Assembly: GCF_003010965.1 (NCBI RefSeq) | Contig: NZ_PGGM01000003.1 | Location: 62,001 to 126,000, forward strand | Reading direction: 5' to 3' | Source of the DNA: Phyllobacterium sophorae | GTDB lineage: Bacteria; Pseudomonadota; Alphaproteobacteria; Rhizobiales; Rhizobiaceae | DNA length: 64,000 nt | In this document: positions 52,137-61,516 of the stretch, piece by piece | Position numbering within the stretch: position 1 is the stretch's first letter | Layout of the letters: the number at the start of each line of letters is the position of its first letter | Notes under the pieces: model-generated | Database searches by the model: none | What the model was told of the DNA's origin: nothing | Seen by the model: the letters and a program-made list of their open reading frames with translations, nothing else | Program-made: the position numbers and the translations under genes

Positions 52137-53171
52137 TCACGTTCCACGCCAAAGTCGATCGCTTTCGCCGGGTACCAATTCCATCGGCCAAACTAGCTCA
52201 ATCCTGCCCTGCGGATAATTGCTCATGAATGCCGGCATGGTTGAAAGCAATGCTTCAGCCAGCTTTATGCCAAGATCACGCAGGGAAATTCGAAAACAGG
52301 TCAATGTCGGTGACAGAAAGCGGCTTTGCGTGCTTTCGCGGAAACCAACAACAGCAACATCGCGACCCGGATGAATCCCTGCTTCATAAAAACGCCTGTA
52401 AAGACCGATGGCCATATTCTCGTTCACGAGAATGACTGCCGTGGGCATTTGCTTTTGCGCCAGCATCCCACTGGCGACCTGGTAACCGCCTTCTTCATTG
52501 CTGTGTGCACGCAGAACAAGTTCAGGATCAAAATGGATGCCACTCATCTTGAGGGCGCGCTTGTAGCCATCCTGGAAAACATAGCCAAGATTGATATCAC
52601 TGGCAGGAACACCGATGGCGATCCGGCGATGACCAAAGTGCACAAGGCGCGCGACAGCCGTTGCCGCGACCCCTTCAAAATCAAGATCGATCCAAGGATA
52701 GCTCCCTCGGGTCGCACTGCGCCCAAGAGCCACAAAAGGAATTTTACGCTCCAATAGGAAGCTTATGCGCGGATCGTTGCGGGTCGTTGCCGAAATGATC
52801 AGTCCGTCTACAAACCGGCGCCCAACGACGCGGTTGAGGTAGGTGGCGGGATCCTCATCGGTTCCACACAACAGTGCCACAAGATCGAGATGATGGCGCC
52901 TGAACACAGATTGCACGCCCTCGAACACCGGCATAAAGAAGTTACCGCCACTGTCAGCGCTTTCAATGGTCGATTCGATCATGAAGCCAATCGTGTTGGT
53001 GGTGCCCTGCCGCAAGCTGCGGCCTGACTGATTGGGCACATAGCCGAGTTTCTTGGCCGCAACCAGTACACGTTCGCGTGTTTCTGGATTAACGTCCGAC
53101 TTGCCGTTCAGGGCCCGCGACACGGTACCAATCGAAATATCGAGATGGCGGGCAAGGTCCCGAATACTCAC
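52137..53171 (-). CDS. LacI family transcriptional repressor
   Basis: 344 aa from GTG 53171 with GGGAGAAA upstream; the longer open frame before it would cover the intergenic promoter. The N-terminal HTH (SIRDLARHLDISIGTVSRAL, then NPETRERVLVAAKKLGYVPN) is canonical, followed by a periplasmic-binding-type sugar domain (DGLIISATTRNDPRI, PFVALGR, DFEGVAATAVARLVHFGHRRIAI, AVILVNENMAIGLYR, DVAVVGF). It is divergent from the sugar operon and very likely represses it through the operator at 53264-53277, releasing on binding the transported sugar or a derivative. Confidence 0.94.
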   Translation of the reverse strand: MSIRDLARHLDISIGTVSRALNGKSDVNPETRERVLVAAKKLGYVPNQSGRSLRQGTTNTIGFMIESTIESADSGGNFFMPVFEGVQSVFRRHHLDLVALLCGTDEDPATYLNRVVGRRFVDGLIISATTRNDPRISFLLERKIPFVALGRSATRGSYPWIDLDFEGVAATAVARLVHFGHRRIAIGVPASDINLGYVFQDGYKRALKMSGIHFDPELVLRAHSNEEGGYQVASGMLAQKQMPTAVILVNENMAIGLYRRFYEAGIHPGRDVAVVGFRESTQSRFLSPTLTCFRISLRDLGIKLAEALLSTMPAFMSNYPQGRIELVWPMELVPGESDRLWRGT

Positions 53172-53234
53172 GCTTTTTCTCCCTTTACCGATTCGTTCTA
53201 AGCGCCTTCCCTCATAAAACACCCAAATGAGGGA

Positions 53235-53277
53235 TTGACAAAAACAAAACGCCGATATGAAATCGTAAACGTTTACG
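53235..53277 (+). promoter_or_regulatory. Sigma-70-type promoter with LacI operator
   Basis: TTGACA (53235-53240) is a perfect -35 box; TGAAAT (53258-53263) follows at 17 bp as a weak -10. Directly after it lies the perfect 14-bp palindrome CGTAAACGTTTACG (53264-53277), the classic LacI-family operator shape with a central CG. It reads into the dehydrogenase gene 60 bp downstream, so bound repressor would cover the transcription start. Confidence 0.75.
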
Positions 53278-53336
53278 GAGTCCAATTGCAATCGATTTAA
53301 TCGGTTTAACCATGGATTTCGTCGGGAGGAGATTAG

Positions 53337-54359
53337 ATGCAACGTGCCGTTTTAGTCGGCTGCGGAGCCATGAGCAAAGCCTGGTTCGAGGCAGTTGGCG
53401 CCCTTGGGGACATCGATATCGTCGGTGTTGTCGATTTAGACACAGACCGTGCTGAAGCGCGGGCCACGGAGTTTGGCCTCACCTCCGCCCTCATCGGCAA
53501 CAACCTTGTGAAAGTTTTGGCCAAAACCAGCCCCAACCTGCTTTTCGATATCGTGGTACCCGCCGCACGGCACGCAACTGTTGCAGCCGGACTGGAAGCC
53601 GGTTGCCATGTTCTTTCCGAAAAGCCCATGGCCGAAACCCTGGCAGAGGCCCGCGATCTCGTTTGGCGTGCACGTGAGGCAGGCCGGATTCACGCCGTTG
53701 TGCAAAACCGGCGCTACCTTGCCCAAATCCGCCGTATCCGCAGACTGATCGAATCAGGCGCTATCGGCGAAGTGACCAGCATCCATTGCGACTTCTTTCT
53801 CGCTCCGCATTTTGGCGGCTTTCGCGAGGAAATGCCTCACGTTCTGTTTCTTGACATGGCGATCCACACCTTCGACGCCGCGCGCTTTATGGCCGGTGAA
53901 GCCGCCACGGCCGTTTACGCCCGTGAATGGGAGCCGGCCAATTCGTGGTACAGCCAAGGATCATCGGCAGCCGCCATATTCGAGTTTTCCAACGGCGCGG
54001 TTTTTACCTACCGCGGCAGCTGGTGCGCAGATGGTTTGCGCACAAGCTGGGAAAGCGCATGGCGTATCGTGGGTTGCAACGGGACTGTTGTCTGGGACGG
54101 GCATGATGACATTAAGGCCGAAGCCGTCACCTCCGGCAAAAACGGCCTTTTTTCCGGGGTGGCCGCCGTCGGGGTCCCTCCCCTCGATGCGTCTGATCGC
54201 GTCGGCGGCCACCTCGGAGTCATGCAGGATTTTATTGTCGCCACAAAGGGCGGGCCCGTACCGGAAACGGTCGGCACGGAGAATATCAAGAGCCTGGCCA
54301 TGGTGTTCGGTGCAATTGACAGCGCCGAGTCCGGCCGGCGTATCGAAATTACGATCTGA
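53337..54359 (+). CDS. Gfo/Idh/MocA family oxidoreductase
   Basis: 340 aa with GGAGGAG upstream. The N-terminal Rossmann fold begins RAVLVGCGAMSKAWFEAV; the family EKP motif is in VLSEKPMAETLAEAR near residues 97-111, with the Lys that takes part in catalysis. The C-terminal alpha/beta domain (SIHCDFFLAPHFGG, LDMAIHTFDAARFM with the active-site Asp/His) follows. It likely oxidises a sugar or cyclitol with NAD(P). It is first in an operon with a TIM-barrel isomerase and a CUT1 ABC importer and so probably begins catabolism of the imported sugar. Confidence 0.93.
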   Translation: MQRAVLVGCGAMSKAWFEAVGALGDIDIVGVVDLDTDRAEARATEFGLTSALIGNNLVKVLAKTSPNLLFDIVVPAARHATVAAGLEAGCHVLSEKPMAETLAEARDLVWRAREAGRIHAVVQNRRYLAQIRRIRRLIESGAIGEVTSIHCDFFLAPHFGGFREEMPHVLFLDMAIHTFDAARFMAGEAATAVYAREWEPANSWYSQGSSAAAIFEFSNGAVFTYRGSWCADGLRTSWESAWRIVGCNGTVVWDGHDDIKAEAVTSGKNGLFSGVAAVGVPPLDASDRVGGHLGVMQDFIVATKGGPVPETVGTENIKSLAMVFGAIDSAESGRRIEITI

Positions 54360-54371
54360 AGGAGCATTCGA

Positions 54372-55268
54372 GTGAGCGACCCGGCAAAAGCCATCCGTAT
54401 CGGCACCATGATCAAGGGTAATACACCCGATCCCGCCGCTTATGTCAAAAGCATCCTGCCGCATGGTTTCGAAAGTATCGAACCCTTCTTCTGGCAGGTG
54501 ATGAACAAGGATCTGTCGCGGCTGGCGGCAGAGCTGAAAGAGGCAATTGGCGATGCGGATGTGACAATATCAACGCTCGGCATGTTCGGCAATCCGCTCG
54601 AGGATACTGAAATTGACCGCGAAACCCTCAAAGGCTGGGAAGCGCTGATCGACAATGCCCACCTTTTCGGCGCAACCACGATTGCAGGCTTTACGGGGCG
54701 AATTCGCGGCAAACCGATTGAGGAGAGCTTGCCACAATTCCGGCGGGTCTGGACCGAACTCGCCATGCGTGCCGCCGACAAGGGCGTGAAGCTGGCCTTT
54801 GAAAACTGCGCCATGGATGGCAATTGGGCAAGCGGTGACTGGAACATTGCCCACACTCCCGATGCCTGGGAGATGATCTTCAACGAAGTTCCCGCTGACA
54901 ATCTTGGTCTCGAATGGGAACCATGTCATCAGATGATCTATCTCATCGACCCGCTGCCGCAGATCCGCAAATGGGCGCCGAAGATTTTCCATGTTCACGG
55001 CAAGGACGCAACGATCCGCTGGGAAGTCATTCGCGAGCACGGCATCTTCGGCAAGGAAAAGTTCGTGTTCATGCGTTCGCCGGGTTTTGGCGACACCAAC
55101 TGGGTGGATGTAATTTCTGAACTGCGCCTCGCAGGCTGGTCGGGATCGATCGACATCGAAGGCTGGCATGATCCGGTCTACCGCAACGAACTGGAAATGA
55201 CCGGACAGGTCCATTCGCTCAATCATCTGAAACAAAGTCGTGGCGGCGCATTCGTCGCCAATCCTTGA
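54372..55268 (+). CDS. Sugar phosphate isomerase/epimerase (xylose isomerase-like TIM barrel)
   Basis: 298 aa from GTG 54372 (GGAGC upstream), 12 bp after the dehydrogenase. AP endonuclease 2/xylose isomerase-like barrel: residues KLAFENCAMDG (metal-binding Glu near 143), LGLEWEPCHQM (Glu and His), KIFHVHGKDA (His), and GSIDIEGWHD (Glu) supply the expected metal ligands. It probably isomerises or epimerises the keto-sugar formed by the dehydrogenase. Such pairs occur in pathways for inositol, levoglucosan and many disaccharide derivatives, so the substrate stays open. Confidence 0.92.
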   Translation: MSDPAKAIRIGTMIKGNTPDPAAYVKSILPHGFESIEPFFWQVMNKDLSRLAAELKEAIGDADVTISTLGMFGNPLEDTEIDRETLKGWEALIDNAHLFGATTIAGFTGRIRGKPIEESLPQFRRVWTELAMRAADKGVKLAFENCAMDGNWASGDWNIAHTPDAWEMIFNEVPADNLGLEWEPCHQMIYLIDPLPQIRKWAPKIFHVHGKDATIRWEVIREHGIFGKEKFVFMRSPGFGDTNWVDVISELRLAGWSGSIDIEGWHDPVYRNELEMTGQVHSLNHLKQSRGGAFVANP

Positions 55269-55385
55269 TTTCCCCAAGCGGGCCCGCTGCCGGACGGGAG
55301 TTCCGGAGACAACACAACGCCAATACCGGGAAAACGTGCCAACAAGAAGCATCCAAATCCGGTCCAGCCACACGAGGAGGAAGCG

Positions 55386-56594
55386 ATGAAACGCATATCA
55401 CATTGGATCGCAGCTGCTGCGCTGCTCATTTCCGGTGCTGCTCAAGCCGAGCCGGTGACATTGGACATTTGGACGATCGATCGGCCAGATCAGTATATGT
55501 ATCTTTTGAAGGATGAATTCGAGCAGGCCCATCCCGACATCAAGCTAAACATCAAAACCGTTCAGTTTCGCGACATGGTCAATGATCTGGCACGCGCCAC
55601 CGCGACCGGGGAATCGCCCGATGTGACCTACATTGACAATCCGGAAGTTGCGCTGTTTGCCTCCCGCGGTCTGTTGCTCGATCTTAGCGCGATGCTGGCG
55701 GAATCAAAAGTCATCAAGAAGGACGATATCTTCCCCGGTCCCCTCTCATCGGTGACCTGGGATGACAAGATTTACGGTGTTCCCCGCGGCGCCAATACAA
55801 TCGCGCTTTACTACAATGCCGACATGTTCAAGGCGAAAGGGCTCGATCCCGACAAACCGCCCAGGACATGGGATGAACTTTACGCAGCCGCCAAGAAACT
55901 CAATGATCCAGCCAAGAATGTCTATGGTCTGGCATTTTCCGCGGTCGCTACAGAAGAAGGCACGTTCCAGTTCCTGCCCTGGCTGCAGATGGCAGGCGGC
56001 GACTACAACAAGGTCGACACGGAAGGCGGCGAGAAGGTTCTGAACTTCTGGGGCAAGCTCATCGACGAAAAGCTCGCTTCTCCAGATACCTTGATCCGCA
56101 GCCAATATGATTCAACTGGAACATTCAACGCTGGCAATGCGGCGATGGCGATCTCGGGCCCGTGGGAATTGCCGCGCATGGGACGGGAAGCAAAATTTGA
56201 CTACCGCGCTGCCCTTCTGCCGGTACCCCGGGACGGTGCCACCCGTGCATCTGCCCTGGGCGAAGGCGACAATGTTATTCTTGCCAAGAGCGAACATCCC
56301 AAAGAGGCCTTCATCCTCCTCGAATTCCTTTACAGCAAAATGCCTGATGTCTGGAACCGCTTCGGTTTTGTCCCGGCGGCGAACGTACAGTCGAACAATC
56401 CTAATAATCCCGCGATCTATGCAGTGTTCGAAGAGAGCATGAAATATGCCCGCAATCGCGGTCCGCATCCCGAGTGGCCAAAAATATCGAAGGCGATCTA
56501 CACCGCCATTCAGTCATCTTTGACGCATCAGAGCGATGCGAAGACGGCGCTTGCTGCCGCGCAAAAGCAGATCGACGGCGTTTTGAACGACTAG
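55386..56594 (+). CDS. Sugar ABC transporter substrate-binding protein (CUT1)
   Basis: 402 aa with GGAGGAAGC upstream. A signal peptide (MKRISHWIAAAALLISGAAQA, cleavage near residue 21) exports it to the periplasm. The fold is the type I/MalE-like binding protein: VTLDIWTIDRPDQY, DVTYIDNPEVALFAS, YGVPRGANTIALYYN, AMAISGPWELPRMG. It would bring an oligosaccharide or derivative to the two permeases encoded next. It is third in the LacI-controlled operon. Confidence 0.94.
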   Translation: MKRISHWIAAAALLISGAAQAEPVTLDIWTIDRPDQYMYLLKDEFEQAHPDIKLNIKTVQFRDMVNDLARATATGESPDVTYIDNPEVALFASRGLLLDLSAMLAESKVIKKDDIFPGPLSSVTWDDKIYGVPRGANTIALYYNADMFKAKGLDPDKPPRTWDELYAAAKKLNDPAKNVYGLAFSAVATEEGTFQFLPWLQMAGGDYNKVDTEGGEKVLNFWGKLIDEKLASPDTLIRSQYDSTGTFNAGNAAMAISGPWELPRMGREAKFDYRAALLPVPRDGATRASALGEGDNVILAKSEHPKEAFILLEFLYSKMPDVWNRFGFVPAANVQSNNPNNPAIYAVFEESMKYARNRGPHPEWPKISKAIYTAIQSSLTHQSDAKTALAAAQKQIDGVLND

Positions 56595-56665
56595 GGCTGT
56601 TGTCTGTCGCTTTCCCGCCAATGCGGGGAGCGACATCTCAATTGAAGCGGCGAGCGGAGGACGCG

Positions 56666-57568
56666 ATGCAGGGCATTATCAGAACCATCCGGGATGGCAG
56701 TGGATTTGACATCCTGCTGCTTGGACTTGCCCTTGTTTATTTGGTTGCGTTTTCCGCCTTTCCGATCATCTACAATATCATCATGTCACTGCAGACCGTC
56801 GACATGTTTACGATCACCTCCTTCAAGCGTCCCTTTGTTGGCCTGGAGAACTACTCCACTATTTTCGCGCAGCCGATTGCCGCGACCGTTTTGTGGAACA
56901 CCGTGCAATTCGTCGTGTTGTCGATCGTGTTCCAGCTTTCGATTGGCTTTGGCCTTGCGCTCTTCTTCCAGCAGGATTTTCCGGGCGCGACCTATTTGCG
57001 CGGCCTGTTCCTTGCCGGATGGATTATGCCGGCGCTCGTCGTGGGCGCCATCTGGAAATGGCTCTTTGCCGGTGATTTCGGCGTTATCAACTATGTGCTG
57101 ACGGCACTTGGTCTCACCGATGATCGCATCTTCTGGCTATCGGATCCGAATGTCGCCCTCTACGCCGTCATCATTGCCAATATCTGGCTCGGTATTCCCT
57201 TCAATATGATTTTGCTTTCGGTAGGCCTTGCCAGCATTCCGCGTGATGTCTACGAGGCGGCGGAACTGGACGGTGCCGGTCCCCTTGAACGCTTCCGATC
57301 AATTACCCTGCCTTTGATGCGAGCGCAGCTTGGCGCAGTCATTTCGCTCGGCGTCATTTTCACGCTGCAACAATTCGATCTGATTGCTGCGCTGACGCAA
57401 GGCGGCCCGGCCGACAGCTCCAATGTCGCCCAGTACTGGTCGTGGCAACTGTCTTTCCAGACTTATGAGATATCCCTCGGCAGCGCCGTTTCCGTGCTCA
57501 TGATTCTCTTCGTTATCATCGTTGCCGCAGCCTATGTCCGATCCACTCGTCACGAACACAGCTACTGA
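56666..57568 (+). CDS. Sugar ABC transporter permease (MalF-like)
   Basis: 300 aa from the ATG at 56666 with GGAGG upstream; the frame is open earlier but overlaps the binding-protein gene. Six membrane helices are expected, and the EAA loop of binding-protein-dependent permeases is VYEAAELDGAGPLERFRSITLPLM near residues 195-218, which docks to the ATPase. It pairs with the permease that follows to form the translocation channel in the inner membrane. Confidence 0.94.
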   Translation: MQGIIRTIRDGSGFDILLLGLALVYLVAFSAFPIIYNIIMSLQTVDMFTITSFKRPFVGLENYSTIFAQPIAATVLWNTVQFVVLSIVFQLSIGFGLALFFQQDFPGATYLRGLFLAGWIMPALVVGAIWKWLFAGDFGVINYVLTALGLTDDRIFWLSDPNVALYAVIIANIWLGIPFNMILLSVGLASIPRDVYEAAELDGAGPLERFRSITLPLMRAQLGAVISLGVIFTLQQFDLIAALTQGGPADSSNVAQYWSWQLSFQTYEISLGSAVSVLMILFVIIVAAAYVRSTRHEHSY

Positions 57569-57580
57569 AGAGAGGCACCC

Positions 57581-58393
57581 GTGAAACGCTACGTCCTCCT
57601 CGTCATCGGTCTGATGATGACGGCAACCTATCTGTTTCCGCTCTATTGGATGTACCTGACGGCCCTGAAGGGCAGCAGTGAGATCTTTCAATATCCGCCA
57701 ACGTTCTGGCCTAGCGATCCACAGTGGAATTTTCTGGAGATCTGGAAGAACCGCGACATGGGTCGTTACATCTGGAATTCATTGCTCATCGCCATCGGCG
57801 TTACAATTCTGGTGACAATGCTTGGGACCGGATGCGCCTACGTCTTATCGCGTGTTCGCAACGTGTGGATGGAGATCGCTCTGTTCGCGATCCTGATGAT
57901 GCAGGTTTTGCCATCTTCGTTGATGGTGACGCCGATATTCGTCATGTTCAATCAGATCGGTCTTTTGGCCAGCCCGCGCATTGCGGTCATCCTGGCGCAA
58001 ACCGCCAAGGTGCTGCCCCTCTATATCGTGCTTTGCCGTGCCACTTTCGTGCAGGTACCGCGTGAACTTGAAGAGGCTGCGCTCGTCGACGGGTCATCGC
58101 GCATTGGCGCGTTCTTCCGGATTATGCTGCCCTTGGCGCGCAACGGCATTCTGGTCACATCCGTGCTGATCTTTCTGCAATCCTTCGGCGAATATGTTTA
58201 TGCCCGTTCGCTGATCGCCAAGAACGAACTGCAGACAGCAACGGTGGGTCTGCAGACGTTCATGGGCCCCAATGCCAATGACTGGAACGGCATCATGACC
58301 TACGCGGCTATCTATGTAACGCCCATCCTGATCGTATTCATGCTGTTGCAACGGCGTATCGTCAGCGGCCTCACCGCCGGCGCGCTTAAATGA
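57581..58393 (+). CDS. Sugar ABC transporter permease (MalG-like)
   Basis: 270 aa from GTG 57581 (AGAGAGG upstream), 12 bp after the first permease. Six membrane helices; the EAA loop is ELEEAALVDGSSRIGAFFRIMLPLA near 162-184. The N-terminal YLFPLYWMYLTALK and C-terminal LQRRIVSGLTAGALK are typical of MalG-type CUT1 subunits. It is the second channel subunit of this importer. Confidence 0.94.
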   Translation: MKRYVLLVIGLMMTATYLFPLYWMYLTALKGSSEIFQYPPTFWPSDPQWNFLEIWKNRDMGRYIWNSLLIAIGVTILVTMLGTGCAYVLSRVRNVWMEIALFAILMMQVLPSSLMVTPIFVMFNQIGLLASPRIAVILAQTAKVLPLYIVLCRATFVQVPRELEEAALVDGSSRIGAFFRIMLPLARNGILVTSVLIFLQSFGEYVYARSLIAKNELQTATVGLQTFMGPNANDWNGIMTYAAIYVTPILIVFMLLQRRIVSGLTAGALK

Positions 58394-58401
58394 GGTGAAT
58401 C

Positions 58402-59466
58402 ATGTTCCAGATCGAGATCGACAATCTGAACAAGCATTATGGCGGGTTCCACGCGCTTCGGGACGTCAACATTTCCATCAAACAGGGCTCGTTCGTCGCC
58501 CTTGTCGGACCGTCCGGCTGCGGTAAGTCGACGTTGCTGCGCACCCTCGCCGGGTTGGAGAAAACCAGCTCCGGCGATGTCCGTATTGCCGGTCAAAGCG
58601 TCATCGGCAAACCTCCGCGTGAGCGCGACGTCGCCATGGTGTTTCAGTCCTACGCGCTCTACCCGCATATGGATGTCGAGCACAATATGAACTATTCGAT
58701 GCGCCTGAAGCGCCGTCCCAAGGACGAAATTGCCGAGCGTACACGAACCGCCGCAGAGACCCTCGGTCTTTCCCGTCTGTTGGATCGTTTGCCTAAAGCC
58801 TTGTCGGGCGGTCAGCGGCAACGCGTTGCCATGGGCCGGGCCATTGTGCGCAATCCGAAAGTGTTCCTGTTCGATGAACCGCTCTCCAATCTCGATGCCG
58901 CGCTGCGCGTCCACATGCGCAGCGAGATCCGCAAGCTGCATGAGCGCCTGAACGCCACATCGGTCTACGTCACGCACGATCAGGTCGAGGCGATGACCAT
59001 GGCCGACCATGTCGTCGTTATGCGCGCCGGAATTATCGAGCAACAGGGAAGTCCGCTTGAACTCTATGACCGTCCGGCGAACAAGTTTGTCGCCGGTTTC
59101 ATTGGCTCACCGGCAATGAACTTCCTGCCTGCGACCGCAGCCGACAATGGGGCGTTGGTGCTGGACAGCGACAGCGTCCGTATCGGTTTCAATCGCGATA
59201 TCGCTGCTGGCCGGCAAGTCTGGATCGGCATGCGGCCCGAACATCTATCCCTGAAGCCGGGCGTCAACGACATGACCATTGGGGCCACCGTTACCGGCAT
59301 TGAGTCAACGGGAAGTATGACCTTCGTGGTTCTTGCGGTCGCATCGCAACCAGTCGTTTTGGCCCACGCCGGCAGGCCCGAGGCTTGCAAAGGTGACCAG
59401 GTCCGCTTGCATATCGCCTTGGACAATCTGCATTTCTTCGATCGAGAGACAGAGCTGGCAGCATAG
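58402..59466 (+). CDS. Sugar ABC transporter ATPase (MsmK/UgpC type)
   Basis: 354 aa, 8 bp after the second permease, with GAGGTGA upstream. Walker A GPSGCGKST near residue 37, Q-loop VFQSYALYPHMDV, signature LSGGQRQRVAMGRA near 134, Walker B VFLFDEPLSNLD, and the H-loop YVTHD. The C-terminal regulatory/TOBE region (about 240-350) is characteristic of CUT1 ATPases, which are sometimes shared between transporters. It closes the operon; a short GTTCGC/GCGAAC hairpin follows at 59491-59507 without a T-run. Confidence 0.95.
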   Translation: MFQIEIDNLNKHYGGFHALRDVNISIKQGSFVALVGPSGCGKSTLLRTLAGLEKTSSGDVRIAGQSVIGKPPRERDVAMVFQSYALYPHMDVEHNMNYSMRLKRRPKDEIAERTRTAAETLGLSRLLDRLPKALSGGQRQRVAMGRAIVRNPKVFLFDEPLSNLDAALRVHMRSEIRKLHERLNATSVYVTHDQVEAMTMADHVVVMRAGIIEQQGSPLELYDRPANKFVAGFIGSPAMNFLPATAADNGALVLDSDSVRIGFNRDIAAGRQVWIGMRPEHLSLKPGVNDMTIGATVTGIESTGSMTFVVLAVASQPVVLAHAGRPEACKGDQVRLHIALDNLHFFDRETELAA

Positions 59467-59733
59467 CGGTTCAGCAATTTTATGTTGATAGTTCGCTGAA
59501 AGCGAACGCTGCCTAGACGACTTTGAGCAATAGCGATTACAATTATTCCAGCGCGTCGGCTTTGACAAAGTCTATACTGTCGGAACTGCCCGCAATGCGA
59601 CCATCAGCTCGCCTCCATCTCTCAAAGGGCCTGTCCTCCTTGTCGCTCTAAAATGTCCCTTTCTGTTCTGGCCAGCCTCGCCGTCCTGCCCTCCGACAAT
59701 GCCAAGGATGAGTGTTGGTGGGTCAAGCGTCGC

Positions 59734-60315
59734 TCAACTTTGACTTGCCTGAAGCAGAGCGTTGGCCGCCTGCTGTAGCAGCGGCTTCGCCTCCCCGGCG
59801 TCGAACATCTGTGAACTGACAAACGCGCCATTGATAAGTAATGCGAACTGCCCAGCAAGTTCTGCGGGCCTGTTCGCCCCCAGTTGCTCAGCCAGTTCAT
59901 GAAGTCGCCGCCTCAACTCGGCTTTATGCGCGGCAGCTACCTTGCGGGCAGGATGCTCTATTTCAGCAAATTCAGCTGCAACATTGATTTGCGGACAGCC
60001 ACGATAAGCTGGGCGATTGACACGCTCGCCGATCCAATTGAGGTGAGACTCCAACTCTCCTTTTGGATCGCCAACATGCATTTGAGCGACCTTGTCCCAA
60101 GTGTCCCAGAAGTCTTTGTCCTCGCGCTCGAGGAATGCCGCGACGAGATCGTCTTTTGTGCGGAAGTGTCGATATAGGCTCGTCTTCGCAACTTCGGCCT
60201 TTTCGACTATGAGGTCCACGCCAACCGCGCGGACGCCTTGCTTGTAAAAAAGCTCGGACGCCGTCTCCAGAATGCGCTGGCGAACCTCTTGCAAGTTTAA
60301 CTCCGAATTCTTCAC
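59734..60315 (-). CDS. TetR family transcriptional regulator
   Basis: 193 aa from GTG 60315 with GGAGG upstream. The N-terminal HTH is NLQEVRQRILETASELFYKQ, then DLIVEKAEVAKTSLYRHFRTKDDLVAAFLERE; the C-terminal helices form the ligand-binding and dimer domain. It is divergent from the saccharopine-dehydrogenase-like gene. The perfect 13-bp inverted repeat in the gap is the natural operator, so it should repress that gene and perhaps itself. The inducer is unknown. Confidence 0.93.
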   Translation of the reverse strand: MKNSELNLQEVRQRILETASELFYKQGVRAVGVDLIVEKAEVAKTSLYRHFRTKDDLVAAFLEREDKDFWDTWDKVAQMHVGDPKGELESHLNWIGERVNRPAYRGCPQINVAAEFAEIEHPARKVAAAHKAELRRRLHELAEQLGANRPAELAGQFALLINGAFVSSQMFDAGEAKPLLQQAANALLQASQS

Positions 60316-60375
60316 GCGTCCTCCGTTTGTTTCATGGCGCCGGTCATCAAGAATCTTTCTGTATCAAAAAAACCC

Positions 60376-60422
60376 TTGACGCGCTACAGACCTGTACGTA
60401 TAGCAACAGACAGGTCTGTAGC
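60376..60422 (+). promoter_or_regulatory. Promoter with perfect TetR-type operator
   Basis: TTGACG (60376-60381), 17 bases, TATAGC (60399-60404) form a promoter toward the plus-strand enzyme gene. GCTACAGACCTGT (60383-60395) and its exact inverted copy ACAGGTCTGTAGC (60410-60422) flank the -10 with a 14-bp spacer. Binding by the divergent TetR would block the polymerase. Confidence 0.78.
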
Positions 60423-60437
60423 ATCAAGGGGATGAAG

Positions 60438-61466
60438 ATGGCTAACCAGAAAAATGAAAATGCAGCGATCGCAGTGTATGGCGCCAACGGGCACACCGGA
60501 AAGTTCGTGCTATCCGAACTGGCGCGCAGAGGCTTGAAGGCGCTGGCCGTCGGTCGGAGCGCCGCGAAGTTGGCTCACGCCGGCACCCAAGCCGTCGAAA
60601 TTCGCGAGGCGTCAATCGAAGACGCCAATTCGCTCGACAGGGCATTTTTGGGAGTAACAGCCGTTATCAATTGCGCCGGCCCGTTTTTGGACACGGCCGA
60701 TGCGGTGGCCACAGCAACTTTGCGGGCGGGTGCCCATTACTTTGATGTGACGGCGGAACAGGCCAGCGCATTATCGACGTATGACACCTTCGATAATGAC
60801 GCAAGGCAAGCCGGGCTGGTTTTTATACCTGCCATGGGGTTCTACGGCGGTTTTGCGGATTTGCTTGTGTCAGCACTACGCGGTGATTGGGACTCGGTCG
60901 ACGATATTCGGATCGGCATCGCGCTGGATAGCTGGCATCCGACAATCGGCTCCCGCAATACCGGAGCGCGCAACACTGCTCGGCGATTGGTGGTCGCCAA
61001 TGGGCGGTTGGCACCAGTGTCTCTGCCGGCTGCAGTGCAGGAATGGAAGTTTCTCCAACCATTCGGCCCTCAACAAGTCATCGAACAGCCATTCTCGGAG
61101 ATTTCCGTCATCAACCGGCATCTGCGCAGCACGGAGATTCATACATATCTTAATGAGACTGGTTATCGAGACGTCCATGATCCGAGCACGCCGCCACCTG
61201 CGCCGGCTGATGGATCAGGTCTTTCGGCGCAGCGCTTCATGGTCGAGGTCATGGTTCGGAAGGTGAACGAAGAGCGCCACATTTCCGCTTTTGGTCGCGA
61301 CATCTACGCCTTTACCGCCCCGCTCGTATGCGAGGCAGTTCAGCAAGTTCTTGCGGGTAAAGCGCGCGTACGCGGGGCGCAGGCGCCTGGCGCTGTCTTC
61401 GACGCGCTCGAATTCCTCAACGCCCTGGCGCCTGACCAGCTGTCTTTCCAGACTTCGGGTATCTAG
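60438..61466 (+). CDS. Saccharopine dehydrogenase-like NAD(P)-binding protein
   Basis: 342 aa from the ATG at 60438, spaced six bases from AAGGGG; an ATG two codons earlier is too close. A Rossmann domain opens the protein (AIAVYGANGHTGKFVLSELARRG), then VINCAGPFLDTADAV and GAHYFDVTAEQ, the pattern of saccharopine-dehydrogenase-like and trans-acting enoyl reductase proteins. The C-terminal half is less conserved. The substrate is unknown. It is under the TetR-type operator, which suggests induction by a small molecule. Confidence 0.88.
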   Translation: MANQKNENAAIAVYGANGHTGKFVLSELARRGLKALAVGRSAAKLAHAGTQAVEIREASIEDANSLDRAFLGVTAVINCAGPFLDTADAVATATLRAGAHYFDVTAEQASALSTYDTFDNDARQAGLVFIPAMGFYGGFADLLVSALRGDWDSVDDIRIGIALDSWHPTIGSRNTGARNTARRLVVANGRLAPVSLPAAVQEWKFLQPFGPQQVIEQPFSEISVINRHLRSTEIHTYLNETGYRDVHDPSTPPPAPADGSGLSAQRFMVEVMVRKVNEERHISAFGRDIYAFTAPLVCEAVQQVLAGKARVRGAQAPGAVFDALEFLNALAPDQLSFQTSGI

Positions 61467-61516
61467 CGGTCAGGCGCCTCCCTGCCCCGCACCTTGCGGG
61501 CCCGTTGGCAAATTGC

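Noticed and set aside
59491-59507. GTTCGC/GCGAAC hairpin after the sugar operon as a terminator
   Set aside because: The stem is short and no T-run follows on the plus strand, so it was only mentioned with the ATPase gene.
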